From: Actinomadura sp. NAK00032
GTDB taxonomy: Bacteria; Actinomycetota; Actinomycetes; Streptosporangiales; Streptosporangiaceae
Direction of reading: 5' to 3'
NCBI RefSeq assembly: GCF_013364275.1
Contig: NZ_CP054932.1
Coordinates: forward strand, 5,456,001 to 5,520,000
DNA length: 64,000 bases
This document shows positions 9,305 through 17,579 of this stretch, one piece after another. The translations under genes were made by a program, and so were the position numbers. The notes below the pieces were generated by a model. The model saw nothing but the letters and a program-made list of their open reading frames with translations. It had not been told where the DNA came from and made no database searches. The stretch's first letter is position 1. The number at the start of each line of letters is the position of its first letter.

Positions 9305-9564
9305 TAGAGGCGACCAGGGTCCAACCTGGGAGGGCGAGATCCGCTCGACCGTCCTGGTGGGTGCCCATGGCCAATGAGCGGAAATCACCAACCATGCCGC
9401 CGCCCCCTCTCCCCCTTGCCGCATCGTCGATATTGCGCGATCACCCCTCGCACACGATGCCGCACCGCTGAGCAGCTTCACCAGTGCACGTTTTGCTCAC
9501 GTCCTGAACCGGGTCGGACGGGTTTCATTGTGGCCCGTCAGCAAAGAGCCTCGCTGGAGGAACC

Positions 9565-9924
9565 ATGCATGAGCTGCTCTGCCCCTACACCCCCAACGCC
9601 CGAACGGTGGGCCACCGACCTCATGACGACACAGTCAGCGGCCTCGTCGAAGGTCCACTCCAAAACACGGAAGCCGAGCCAGTGGACAAGGCTCAGCGGG
9701 ACAGCCGCAAGGCCGCACCGCTGACCTTCACCTCCCTGAGCTCGAGAAGCGCGGTCTCCACCGCTCTGGACCCAGGCGAGCTTCACTGTTCTGCCTTCAC
9801 CGAGGCACTCGCCAACAAGGTTGGCGTGTCCTGGATCCGCACAACCGCGCCTCATCTCCAGGGTCTGTCCGCCACGGCCACCGCCAGCACGCTCTGCACC
9901 AGCCGGGCACCCAGGCCGATATAG
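9565..9924 (+). CDS. Hypothetical protein, unrecognised
   Basis: A 119-residue frame with a good ribosome site (GGAGG, four bases before ATG) and fairly high G/C at third positions. No domain, signal peptide or membrane segment is seen; it is rich in threonine and alanine. It lies between the IS630 copy and the integrative-element remnant, where the neighbouring stretches 9307-9564 and 9925-10200 show no supported gene. It may be cargo of the element or not a gene at all. Confidence 0.3.
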   Translation: MHELLCPYTPNARTVGHRPHDDTVSGLVEGPLQNTEAEPVDKAQRDSRKAAPLTFTSLSSRSAVSTALDPGELHCSAFTEALANKVGVSWIRTTAPHLQGLSATATASTLCTSRAPRPI

Positions 9925-10200
9925 ACGGCCGCAGCCACCGGAGCTTGCGGAAGAGCGCCTACACCGCGGGCTTGGGAGCTGGTCCCCGAAGGCAGGGAGG
10001 GGCAAGGAGCACAGCCGTCGGCACAGGCCGCACACTCGTCGAGACTCGTCGCTACCTGCACATGCTTCGTTACTTTCTGTGCAATATTTTTGTTCAAGGT
10101 CGTCCAAGTCTTCTGAAGGGTGCTTGCGTCCCTGATGTGGAGCTGCGGGGTATCGCCGCATGGTCGAGCGTCCCTATGCAGCTCGACGGCGAAGCGAGGT

Positions 10201-10614
10201 GTGACCTTGCAAGGTGAGCAGGATCCGCGGCAGCGCATGGCCGGTCCAGAGCGCGGGTTGAGGCCCGGCGTCCGGCTGTACACGCCTGGCGAGGCGGCGG
10301 TGATGCTGCAGGTGCGCGAGTCGTGGCTGCGCAAGAAGGCGAGTGCGCGGGCCATCCCGTGCACCTTCATCGGCAAGCATCTGCGGTTCAGCGACCAGGA
10401 CGTCGCCGCGATCATCGCGGCCGGCTCGAAAGCAGCCGGTCGTCAGCAGGCGGCGGGGCCGTCAGTAGGCCCCGCCGAACTTCTGGGAACCAGACGAAGG
10501 AGGAATCCATGGCGAACGCGGAGAAGCGCGGCAAGGCCTGGCGGGTGCGGTACCAGCGGCCCGATGGGACACGAGCCTCCGAGGGCGGGTTCGAGACCAA
10601 ACAGGCCGCGCTGA
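10201..10614 (+). CDS. Excisionase-type helix-turn-helix protein
   Basis: Small DNA-binding protein of the MerR-like excisionase class that accompanies tyrosine integrases in actinomycete integrative elements. The core reads VRLYTPGEAAVMLQVRESWL then GKHLRFSDQDVAAIIA (about residues 22-75). GTG 10201 has GCGAGG just upstream. The frame continues past the usual 70-90 residues and overlaps the start of the integrase by about 100 bases, so the natural C-terminus may have been altered. Order xis then int is standard for pSAM2-type and prophage-like modules. Confidence 0.6.
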   Translation: MTLQGEQDPRQRMAGPERGLRPGVRLYTPGEAAVMLQVRESWLRKKASARAIPCTFIGKHLRFSDQDVAAIIAAGSKAAGRQQAAGPSVGPAELLGTRRRRNPWRTRRSAARPGGCGTSGPMGHEPPRAGSRPNRPR

Positions 10615-11316
10615 ACTGGGGTAACGACCAGGAAGCACAGATAAGACGAGATAGGTGGCACGACCCCCGGCAGGGGGCGGCGCTACTGGCCGACTGGATA
10701 GAGCTCTGGTGGGCGGGTCAGGACATCGAGCCGACCACCGAACTCAAGGACCGGTATCTGATCGACCACCACATCCTCCCGGCGTTCGGCGACCGGCCGG
10801 TGAACACCTTCACCAGCCCGGAGGAGATCGTGGCCTGGGAGAAGCGAACCCGCGGGCGAGGGTTTCTCGCATCGGACGGCCTCTGATGCCCGGTCCATGC
10901 TGGGCACGATCCTGGGCGACGCCAAGGACTGGGGACTGCTGGCGGTCAATGTCGCCGAGAAGCGCAAGGGGCGCGGGCGCAAGCGCGCTCGGCGGGCACA
11001 CGGCGCTCGCGGCCCGGAGAAGGCGTGGGCGGCACCGCTGCAGGTCCTGCTCCTCGCCGAGCGGTGCGGGCTGCTGGCGGGACGAGAGGACGACTTCGTC
11101 CTGATCGTGCTCGCCGCTTACAGCGGGATGCGGTGGGGGGAGGCGATGGGGCTGCAGCGACCGCTCTGCCGGCTCGACCACGTCCAGATCGACTGGCAGT
11201 TGCGGGAATACTCCGGGCGCCTGGAGATGGCGCCGCCCAAGGACGCCGCACGGACCACCGCGCCTTCTGCTACGCAGAGTGAGCAACCTGGACGGCGATC
11301 TCGTGAACACGTTTGA
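10509..11316 (+). pseudogene. Tyrosine recombinase (integrase), frameshifted and truncated
   Basis: Remnant of a site-specific integrase. It starts at 10509 after GGAGGA with an N-terminal AP2-like arm (RGKAWRVRYQRPDGTR), then a core-binding domain (DHHILPAFGDRPVNTFTSPE). A frameshift near 10,880 moves the frame: ASDARSMLGTILGDAKDWGL continues in the next phase. The first catalytic arginine survives in YSGMRWGEAMGL, but the protein ends shortly after PPKDAARTT, so the HxxR and tyrosine nucleophile boxes are gone. It cannot catalyse integration. Confidence 0.8.
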
Positions 11317-11360
11317 GGCGGGGCAAGCTCGTGCCCCAAATCTGCCCCAGTGAACCAGAA

Positions 11361-11390
11361 AGGCCCTGCCGCGAGTGAGCGGGAGGGCCT
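11361..11390. terminator. Hairpin after the integrase remnant
   Basis: AGGCCCTGCCGC (11361-11372) pairs with GCGGGAGGGCCT (11379-11390) across a six-base loop with one mismatch. A smaller GGGGCA/TGCCCC hairpin lies at about 11320-11336. Both sit between the integrase remnant and the tRNA fragment, where integrases normally terminate. Confidence 0.6.
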
Positions 11391-11401
11391 GTGTCGTAAG
11401 G

Positions 11402-11446
11402 GGTGGGCGATACTGGGTTCGAACCAGTGACCTCTTCGGTGTGAAC
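11402..11446 (-). other. 3' half of a tRNA-Val(CAC): attachment-site duplicate
   Basis: On the minus strand the stretch reads an anticodon loop TTCACAC with CAC anticodon, the 3' strand of the anticodon stem, a variable loop, a T-arm CTGGTTCGAACCCAG and an acceptor strand TATCGCCCACC. The 5' half of the tRNA is absent: the base pairing partner of the anticodon stem (CTTCG) is not found upstream. Such half-tRNAs are left at one end of elements that integrate into tRNA genes, and the integrase remnant is right beside it. The intact tRNA-Val and the other end are outside the window. Confidence 0.75.
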
Positions 11447-11590
11447 ACGATCAGGTACCCCAGCAGTACCAGCCGGTCAGGCATCCGGCCAGGCCAGAGC
11501 CTCATTTTCCGTCCCGTTGGGACCCTTCCAAGGAAGATCAAGTCAGTTCTGATCTCCCACAACTGACAACTCTGATCCTAACAAGATCGA

Positions 11591-11766
11591 TTACCGTCGG
11601 TTACCGTTGCCGGTCGCGCACTCACAAACGGCCGCATCCAAGATGCGAAGGGCGTCACGTGCGGCCGCAACGGAGTCAATGAGCGCTCGCTCCAGCACCA
11701 TGTCCCGCGTGACAGCAACGTATTGCCCATGGTGGAAGCACTCGCTCCCAGGCAGCGAATCGGTCT
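11591..11766 (-). pseudogene. Open fragment, possibly phage or element gene 3' end
   Basis: A frame without a start codon that reads sensibly: FHHGQYVAVTRDMVLERALI then AAARDALRILDAAVCECATG, ending TAA at 11591. The composition looks protein-like rather than shadow-like, but I recognise no family. It lies just beyond the attachment-site fragment. Confidence 0.25.
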
Positions 11767-12404
11767 CTCATTGGCTCGATCTGCGCGCTGGGCGCGCCGT
11801 AGGCGGTTGGAGTCCCCGGCCACACGGAGCCTTTTCAGTGTGATGTGGTCTCGCGGAGTCGCAGGGTGTGGATGGCCTTGGCGATGCGGCCGGCGCGGTG
11901 GGGGCAGCAGCGCAACTACCGCAGGATTCTCCATGATTTGAGCTGCGCGTTCGCGCGTTCGCCGGGTCCGCGGAGCTTGGCGTGGGAGCGGTTTGCGTCC
12001 TTTTGCGGCTCGGGCTTGTCGCGTCCCTTGTAGGGCGTGAGGATATGCGCCCGGCGCCCTGGTAGGCCTTGTCGGCCAGCACGAGTAGCCGGGTGGTGGC
12101 CAGTGTCCGGATTATGCCCCAGATCCGGGCCGCGCGGTCAGGTCGTGAACCGAGCCGCATAGCGGTCCCGACACTCACAGCAGGGTCCCGTCCGGGGCAG
12201 CGATGACCTGGGATTCATGCCGTGGCGGCCATGCTTTCCCGAATAGCAGGGCCGGTCGGCGGCGACCCGATCGATCGGGATCAAGGTGCCGTCCAGCACC
12301 AGGTAGGGCAGCCCGCTTTGACCGCTTTGGCCAGGGCGGAGCCGAGTCTGGGCGATCGGGGCGGCGAGCAGGTCGACGGTCTCGTTGACATAGCGCCCTA
12401 CCGT

Positions 12405-12621
12405 TGTGAATGAGCCCGATGGGTTCCTTTGGGACTGGATGACCGGGTGGTGCGGTGAGGCAGGGAGGCTTACGTATCGCTGTCTTCGATGGCTCGCTTG
12501 GCTGTGCCCCCTGCCTCGCCCCGCTTCTTCCTGACCGCTGGATTAGGCACTGCGATTGATCGCTATGTAGGGCGGAGCTGGTGGGGAGAGGCAGCACTTC
12601 CATCGGATCGACGAGAGGAAC
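12405..12621 (+). ncRNA. Candidate IS110 bridge RNA segment
   Basis: The non-coding left end of IS110-group elements encodes a structured bridge RNA that pairs with donor and target DNA (established for IS621). Here a strong stem is visible: GGTGAGGCAGGGAGG at 12454-12468 can pair with CCCCCTGCCTCGCC at 12507-12520. Loop sequences that would match the target (around GACATAGCG/CCAGGCC) were not assigned. The call rests on position and the stem. Confidence 0.45.
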
Positions 12622-13710
12622 GTGCTGGTGGGCGTGGTCGTGGGGATCGACGTTGCCAAGGAGATCCACTGGGCTGAGATCAAGATCGCTGAGGATGGGA
12701 AGGTGGTGTCCAGCCACCGGGTGGACACCACTCCGCAGGACCTCAGCGCCCTGATCAGCGAGATCAAGGACGTTGAGGTCGAGCACGGGCCGACGCTGGT
12801 GGGTATCGACATCCTGGGCGGGATCGCCTCGTTGCTGCAGACGATGATGCTGGAAGCCGGACTGGTGGTGGTCCACGTGCCAGGGCCGGCGGTCAACCGC
12901 GCTCGCCGTGGAACCCGCGGCGGTGAGCACAAGAGCGACCCGAAAGACGCCAAGGTCATCGCCGACCAGGTGCGGATGCGGGACGACCTGCGCCAGGTCA
13001 CCGCCACGCGGGAGGAGGACGTCAAGCTGCGGCTGCTGACCGCGCGGCGCGCTGAGCTGGTGGAGGACGCCAGCAGGCGAGCCAACCGGCTGCGGGCACT
13101 GCTCAACGCCATCCACCCGGGCCTCGAACGGCACGTCGAGGTGACCGGGAAGACCTGGCTGCACCTGCTCACCCGCTACGTCACACCGGCCGAAATCCGA
13201 GCAGCCGGGCGAACACGCGTCCTGGCTCACCTGCGCAAACTCCGGTGGGTCAAGGACACGGTCCTGATCAAGGCCACCGAGACGGCCGTGGGCTCCGCGC
13301 AGCGACAGCGCGTCAGCATGCCCGGTGAGAAGGTCACGGCCGAGCTGGTCAAAGAGACCGCGGCAGAGGCCCTGGCCGCCCGCGACCGCCTGGCCGCGCT
13401 CGACAAGCGCATCCAGGAAACCCTCGACCGCCATCCCGACGCGGCGCTGGTCGCGAGCCTGCCCGGCATGGGCCCGATCATGACCGCGGAGTTCCTCGCC
13501 GTGACCGGCGGCATCAGCCGCTTCGCCACCGGCGATCAGCTCGCCGCCGCCGCAGGCCTGGCGCCCGTCCTCAAACAATCCGGCAAGAGCCGCCACCTGC
13601 AACGCGCCCGCTCCGGCGACCGCGCCCTCAAACGGGTCTTCTACCAGTCGGCGTTCTGCGCCATCGGACACGACCCCGCCAGCACCGACTACACGCCCGC
13701 AGCGGCTTGA
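12622..13710 (+). CDS. IS110-family DEDD transposase, probably C-truncated
   Basis: RNA-guided recombinase of IS110 elements. The RuvC-like domain begins VVVGIDVAKEIHWAEIKIAE with the first aspartate, and DPKDAKVIADQ supplies the paired aspartates. The C-terminal transposase domain reads LPGMGPIMTAEFLAVTGGIS and has the serine-containing GKSRHLQRARSGDRALKR block. GTG 12622 follows GAGAGGA. The protein stops at DYTPAAA after 362 residues, where relatives continue with a helix rich in RK and an ARRRVNVLW-type tail; this loss may inactivate it. Confidence 0.85.
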   Translation: MLVGVVVGIDVAKEIHWAEIKIAEDGKVVSSHRVDTTPQDLSALISEIKDVEVEHGPTLVGIDILGGIASLLQTMMLEAGLVVVHVPGPAVNRARRGTRGGEHKSDPKDAKVIADQVRMRDDLRQVTATREEDVKLRLLTARRAELVEDASRRANRLRALLNAIHPGLERHVEVTGKTWLHLLTRYVTPAEIRAAGRTRVLAHLRKLRWVKDTVLIKATETAVGSAQRQRVSMPGEKVTAELVKETAAEALAARDRLAALDKRIQETLDRHPDAALVASLPGMGPIMTAEFLAVTGGISRFATGDQLAAAAGLAPVLKQSGKSRHLQRARSGDRALKRVFYQSAFCAIGHDPASTDYTPAAA

Positions 13711-14269
13711 CAAAGTCATTAGGCAGCCAGGCCGTGCTCGTCGATATCTCGAACCCGGCCCCGAGTTCGGTGAAGGTGTCGCCTTTGCGCAGGTGGACCA
13801 GCACCAGCAGGGCCTGTTGCCCGGGGTTGAGCAGCCGCCAGGCCGACCCGATCGCCTTGCGGTGCCGGCGGATCACGCCGGCCAGGTAGTTCAGCGTTGG
13901 ACGCGACAAATCGACGGCAGCGCGGTAGAACAGCATGCAGAGCCCCTGGTTCGAACGCGGCGATTGTGGTGATCAACCCGTCTACCAGGGGTTTCTTCGC
14001 ATCGCCCGCCGAACGTCCCCATCGCGATCATGCTGTGATCAGCGTCCGCCCAGCCGGATGAAAAAGGGTCACTGGACCAGGGCTAGCACTTGATCGGCAC
14101 GGGGAGAGGGCACCCGAGGCGCCGCCGCGCTCACGTACACCTTGACGTGCGGACCCGGGTAGGGATCAAATTTGCAGAGCCTGCAAGCGCTCGGGCTGAT
14201 CGGCGGGATCGACACGAGGGTGGCTCAGAAGTTGTTACCAACCTAGACGAGGTGATCACGATCGCGCGT

Positions 14270-14755
14270 ATGGCTATCTGGGAGCCGATGCCTGATGATG
14301 ATCGCGACCGGGAGTTCGGTGCCGCGGCGGAGGTCCGAACGGTGCAGCCGCCTACCATCCGCCCGACCCTGCGGCCGGCAATGGTTCGTCGATCGCATTC
14401 CTCGATGACCAGACCGCAGCGGATGCTGCAGGGGAGTCGAACGTCCAGCGCGCAACGGAGACCGGCTGGCACGACGTTCCCCTCCCCAGCACCGTCAGCC
14501 AAACGATGCACGAGGTCATTCGACACAAAAAGGGTTGGCCGAGCTCTGCGCTTTTGCCTGAGCGCAGCTCGGCCGGTCAAGGAGTACGCCGACACCCTGG
14601 CGTTTGCCCAGGCGCTAGCGATTCTCCTCGACACCGTGGAGGAGGCCATTGGCGCGGGCGCGCGTGAAGTCGCTGCCGCGGAGGCCAATCAGCTGCCGGA
14701 GGGGGTCTTCTGGAAGAACCCTCATTGCGTCTTTCCTCTAGGCGCGGCAGCATGA
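14270..14755 (+). CDS. Hypothetical protein coupled to FkbM gene
   Basis: Unrecognised 161-residue frame. Its TGA overlaps the ATG of the methyltransferase gene by four bases (ATGA), and the last 60 residues look like real protein (EYADTLAFAQALAILLDTVE), while the first 90 are basic and low-complexity. It may be a frameshifted or partial gene. The stretch 13937-14269 before it contains no supported gene. Base composition is lower in GC than flanking regions, in line with acquisition. Confidence 0.3.
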   Translation: MAIWEPMPDDDRDREFGAAAEVRTVQPPTIRPTLRPAMVRRSHSSMTRPQRMLQGSRTSSAQRRPAGTTFPSPAPSAKRCTRSFDTKRVGRALRFCLSAARPVKEYADTLAFAQALAILLDTVEEAIGAGAREVAAAEANQLPEGVFWKNPHCVFPLGAAA

Positions 14756-15555
14756 GCGATGCAACTGAAAATTTCAGCTCCTTCATCACCGTCAACGGAG
14801 CGAAATTGTTTCTTGATTCGACAGACGGGCGCGCCGCCGCTCTGCTGCGGCGCAGAGATCTCCTACATCCCACCGCGACGGCATTGTGGCAGCTCGCGAT
14901 CAACTCCGCATCCTGGGACTGGGTCATCGACGTCGGCGCGAACTATGGAGAGATGCTGGTGGGTACTGACCTTCCAAGCGGCAGCACGGTTGTGGCAGTG
15001 GAGCCCAACCAGCGCGTGCTCCCGTATCTCGCCCGTTCGCTGCAGGACGCCATTCCCACGGCAACGATCTTGCCCTGTGCGGTGAGCGATGTATGTGGAA
15101 CCGCGACGATGCATGAGGATCTCACCTGGTCGGGCAATTCGACCCTGGAAGGTGAGTGGGTGGCCGAGCGGGCCGACCATACCTGGCGGCGGATCGACGT
15201 CCCAGCGCTTACCCTGCCCAAGCTGCTGACCGAGATCGGCGTGCGACGCGATGACGCTGTGTTGATCAAGCTGGATATCGAAGGGCATGAGGGCACCGTT
15301 ATGAGGACGGCTCTTGGCTCGCTGCGTGACCTATCTCGCTGCGCTGTAATGGTGGAACTAGTTCGGCTTTGCGAGGCAGATCTGTCCTGGTTGCTCACCG
15401 AGTTCTGTGTCACCGTGCTGGATGTGCATCGTTCCGTGTTGGTGAGCGCGGATGGAATGTCGGTCGCAGAGTTGTCCTCGCTGATCGAAGAAGGTGATGT
15501 GCACCAGCGCGACGTGCTCGCCGTGCCCCGCCGGGACCGCACGTCCAGATGCTAG
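14752..15555 (+). CDS. FkbM family SAM-dependent methyltransferase
   Basis: Predicted O-methyltransferase of the FkbM type, usually acting on sugars, polyketides or cell-surface glycans. The SAM-binding motif I is VIDVGANYGEML (about residue 63), followed by an acidic motif II VAVEPN and the FkbM signature LIKLDIEGHEGTVM (about residue 165). 267 residues, full length. It stands alone between insertion-sequence remnants with no biosynthetic partners, so it is a stranded cargo gene; its substrate cannot be inferred. Its stop overlaps the stop of the convergent fragment at 15552. Confidence 0.8.
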   Translation: MSDATENFSSFITVNGAKLFLDSTDGRAAALLRRRDLLHPTATALWQLAINSASWDWVIDVGANYGEMLVGTDLPSGSTVVAVEPNQRVLPYLARSLQDAIPTATILPCAVSDVCGTATMHEDLTWSGNSTLEGEWVAERADHTWRRIDVPALTLPKLLTEIGVRRDDAVLIKLDIEGHEGTVMRTALGSLRDLSRCAVMVELVRLCEADLSWLLTEFCVTVLDVHRSVLVSADGMSVAELSSLIEEGDVHQRDVLAVPRRDRTSRC

Positions 15556-15845
15556 CGCAGCGAGGGAAGCTGGAGCCGTGAGCGTAGTTGCGCGTTGCTG
15601 CGAGCTGGTTCCCAGCACCCTCGCCGTTGTAGTTCCGGCAAGACGAGTTCGACGAAATCAGCAAGCCCCCCGGGAAGAGCCGGCGGCATAAGGTTAAATC
15701 CATCGCACGCGCCGGATTCGAACCATCGCTGCATCTCGTCGGCCACTTCCCCAGCAGTCCCGACTAGGACGCGATGGGTGCGCGCACTCGCCACCCGTTC
15801 CAAGAGGCGCCGCAGAGTCTGCCGCTCCTCGCTGATCATTGCGAT
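15552..15845 (-). pseudogene. C-terminal piece of an LLM-class flavin monooxygenase
   Basis: About 95 residues matching the end of NtaA/SnaA/DszA-type FMNH2-dependent monooxygenases: VGTAGEVADEMQRWFESGAC then DGFNLMPPALPGGLADFVEL and VLPELQRRGCW. The N-terminal three quarters of a normal roughly 440-residue enzyme are missing. The frame runs straight into IS701 sequence upstream, so the junction is a recombination scar. Confidence 0.75.
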
Positions 15846-15861
15846 GATTTCGTCTCGACGG

Positions 15862-16192
15862 CGCTCTGTCCAGCATCCGTCCCGCCAGCACCGGCTTGGT
15901 CGCGAACCGGGCCTGCCCGGGAATGCCCGCGCGGGCGCAGCGTTCCCGGTCGGCCAGCCATGACTTCGGCAGATACAGTTCCGCATCGATCAACGCCCGC
16001 CCGCGCGTGGACGCATAGGCCACAAAGACGCCCAGCTGGCAGTTCTCCACCCGCCCGGCAGTGCCGGAGTACTGCCGCTGCACCCCGGCCGATCCGGTGC
16101 CCTTCTTGATGAACCCGGTCTCGTCCACGATCAGCACCCCCGAGTCGTCCCCGAGGTGCTCAAAGACGTACTCGCGCAGGTCATCCCGTATA
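15862..16192 (-). pseudogene. IS701-family transposase fragment
   Basis: Internal fragment of an IS701 transposase, about 110 residues, containing VLIVDETGFIKKGTGSAGVQ with the first catalytic aspartate, QYSGTAGRVENCQLGVFVAY and ELYLPKSWLADRERCARAGI. Both ends are missing: one is cut by the IS256 left end at 16193, the other fuses to the flavin monooxygenase piece. Confidence 0.8.
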
Positions 16193-16265
16193 GAGCAATG
16201 CTTGAGACCTGTGGATTTGCTGGCAAGGGGGTGTACCTTCCCGATGATCACGACTCGTCTCGAAC

Positions 16266-17579
16266 ATGACCGACGCGCCAACGTCGGTCGGGAAGGCACA
16301 CCCGATGCTCACCGTAGTTCCTGGCCCGTCCGACCGCGAGCCGGCCGAGGGTGCTGGCGGATCGTCGTCGTTGATCGATGAGATCGTGCGGGAGGGTGCC
16401 CGCCGGATGCTCGCCGAAGCGCTGCAGGCCGAGGTCGACGCCTATATCGCCCGGTTCGTCGACGAGCGCGACGAGCGCGGCCGCCGCCTGGTCGTGCGGA
16501 ACGGCTCCCACCAGCCGCGCGAGGTGCTGACCAGCGCCGGGGCGATCGAGGTGACGGCGCCGCGGGTCAACGACAAGCGCGTCGATCCTGAGACCGGGGA
16601 GCGGCGGCGGTTCTCCTCGGCGATCCTGCCGCCGTGGTGCCGTAAGACCCCGAAGGTCAGCGAGGTGCTGCCGGTGCTCTATCTGCACGGCTTGTCGACG
16701 GGCGACTTCGTGCCCGCGCTCGGCCAGTTCCTCGGCTCGAGCGCTGGGCTGTCGGGACCGGTCATCACCAAGCTGACCGAGCAGTGGAAGCACGAGCAGC
16801 AGGCCTTTGCCGCCCGTGACCTGCGGGAGGTGGACTTCGTCTACCTGTGGGCCGATGGCATCCACGTCAACATCCGGCTGGAGGAGCACAAGCTCTGCCT
16901 GCTCGTCATGATCGGGGTTCGCGCGGACGGCCGCAAAGAGCTCATCGCGCTGGCCGACGGTTACCGTGAGTCGACCGAGTCGTGGGCCGACCTGCTGCGC
17001 GACTGTAAACGGCGTGGGATGCGCGCCCCCGTGCTCGCCGTCGGTGACGGGGCGCTCGGCTTCTGGGGGGCGCTGGCGGAGGTGTTTCCGCAGGCCAAAG
17101 CCCAAAGGTGCTGGTTTCACAAGATCGCTAACGTGCTCGGAACGTTGCCGAAGTCGGCGCATCCCGGCGCGAAGAAGCATCTGACCGAGATCTGGAACGC
17201 CGAGGACAAGGCCCACGCCCTTCACGCGGTCACCGAGTTGGAGGCCGCCTACGGCGTCAAGTATCCCAAGGCCGTAGCGAAGATCCGAGACGACCTGGAC
17301 GAGTTGCTCGCGTTCTACGACTATCCCGCTGAGCACTGGCAGCACCTGCGGACCACCAACCCCATCGAGTCGACGTTCGCGACCGTCCGGCACCGCACCA
17401 AGGTCACCAAGGGCCCCGGCTCCCGGGCGGCCGGGCTGGCGATGGCGTTCAAGCTCATCGAGTCGGCCCAGGCCCGCTGGCGGGCGGTGAACGCACCCCA
17501 CCTCGTCGCGCTCGTCCGCGCCGGAGCCACCTTCATCAACGGCAAGATCGTCGAACGCCCGGAAGGCAGGGCGGCATGA
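16266..17579 (+). CDS. IS256-family transposase
   Basis: Full-length 437-residue mutator-type transposase. Catalytic core: first aspartate in YLWADGIHVNIRLEEHKLCL, second in LAVGDGALGFWGAL followed by the signature CWFHKIANVLGTLPKSAHP, and the glutamate in TTNPIESTFATVRHRTKVTK. The N-terminal part has the usual REVLTSAGAIEVTAPRVNDK segment. Apparently intact, so this element may be active. Confidence 0.92.
   Translation: MTDAPTSVGKAHPMLTVVPGPSDREPAEGAGGSSSLIDEIVREGARRMLAEALQAEVDAYIARFVDERDERGRRLVVRNGSHQPREVLTSAGAIEVTAPRVNDKRVDPETGERRRFSSAILPPWCRKTPKVSEVLPVLYLHGLSTGDFVPALGQFLGSSAGLSGPVITKLTEQWKHEQQAFAARDLREVDFVYLWADGIHVNIRLEEHKLCLLVMIGVRADGRKELIALADGYRESTESWADLLRDCKRRGMRAPVLAVGDGALGFWGALAEVFPQAKAQRCWFHKIANVLGTLPKSAHPGAKKHLTEIWNAEDKAHALHAVTELEAAYGVKYPKAVAKIRDDLDELLAFYDYPAEHWQHLRTTNPIESTFATVRHRTKVTKGPGSRAAGLAMAFKLIESAQARWRAVNAPHLVALVRAGATFINGKIVERPEGRAA

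Larger units (their letters stand above)
12396..13728 (+). mobile_element. IS110-family element nested in the IS5-type transposase
   Basis: Boundaries come from the interrupted gene: host sequence ends at TAGCG (12391-12395) and resumes at CCAGGCC (13727-13733), with CC ambiguous at both ends. No terminal inverted repeats, as expected for IS110. It consists of about 220 non-coding bases, then a DEDD transposase. The right end lies only about 17 bases after the transposase stop, and the protein lacks the usual last 30-40 residues, so the right end may be truncated. Confidence 0.75.
11835..13936 (-). pseudogene. IS5-type (DDE_Tnp_4) transposase split by IS110
   Basis: N-terminal half at 13936-13729: MLFYRAAVDLSRPTLNYLAG through FEISTSTAW. 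C-terminal half from 12395 downward: RYVNETVDLLAAPIAQTRLR, DGTLIPIDRV, then after frameshifts LLVLADKAYQGAG and a tail near LRKLRCCPHRAGRIAKAIHT (reconstructed across frames). Removing 12396-13728 would rejoin TAW to RYV precisely, the normal sequence of this transposase family. It therefore pre-dates the IS110 insertion and was later frameshifted. Confidence 0.8.

Noticed and set aside
9538..10161. A 207-codon minus-strand frame between IS630 and the xis gene
   Set aside because: No recognisable domain and a weaker codon pattern than the plus-strand ORF in the same place; neither is strongly supported.
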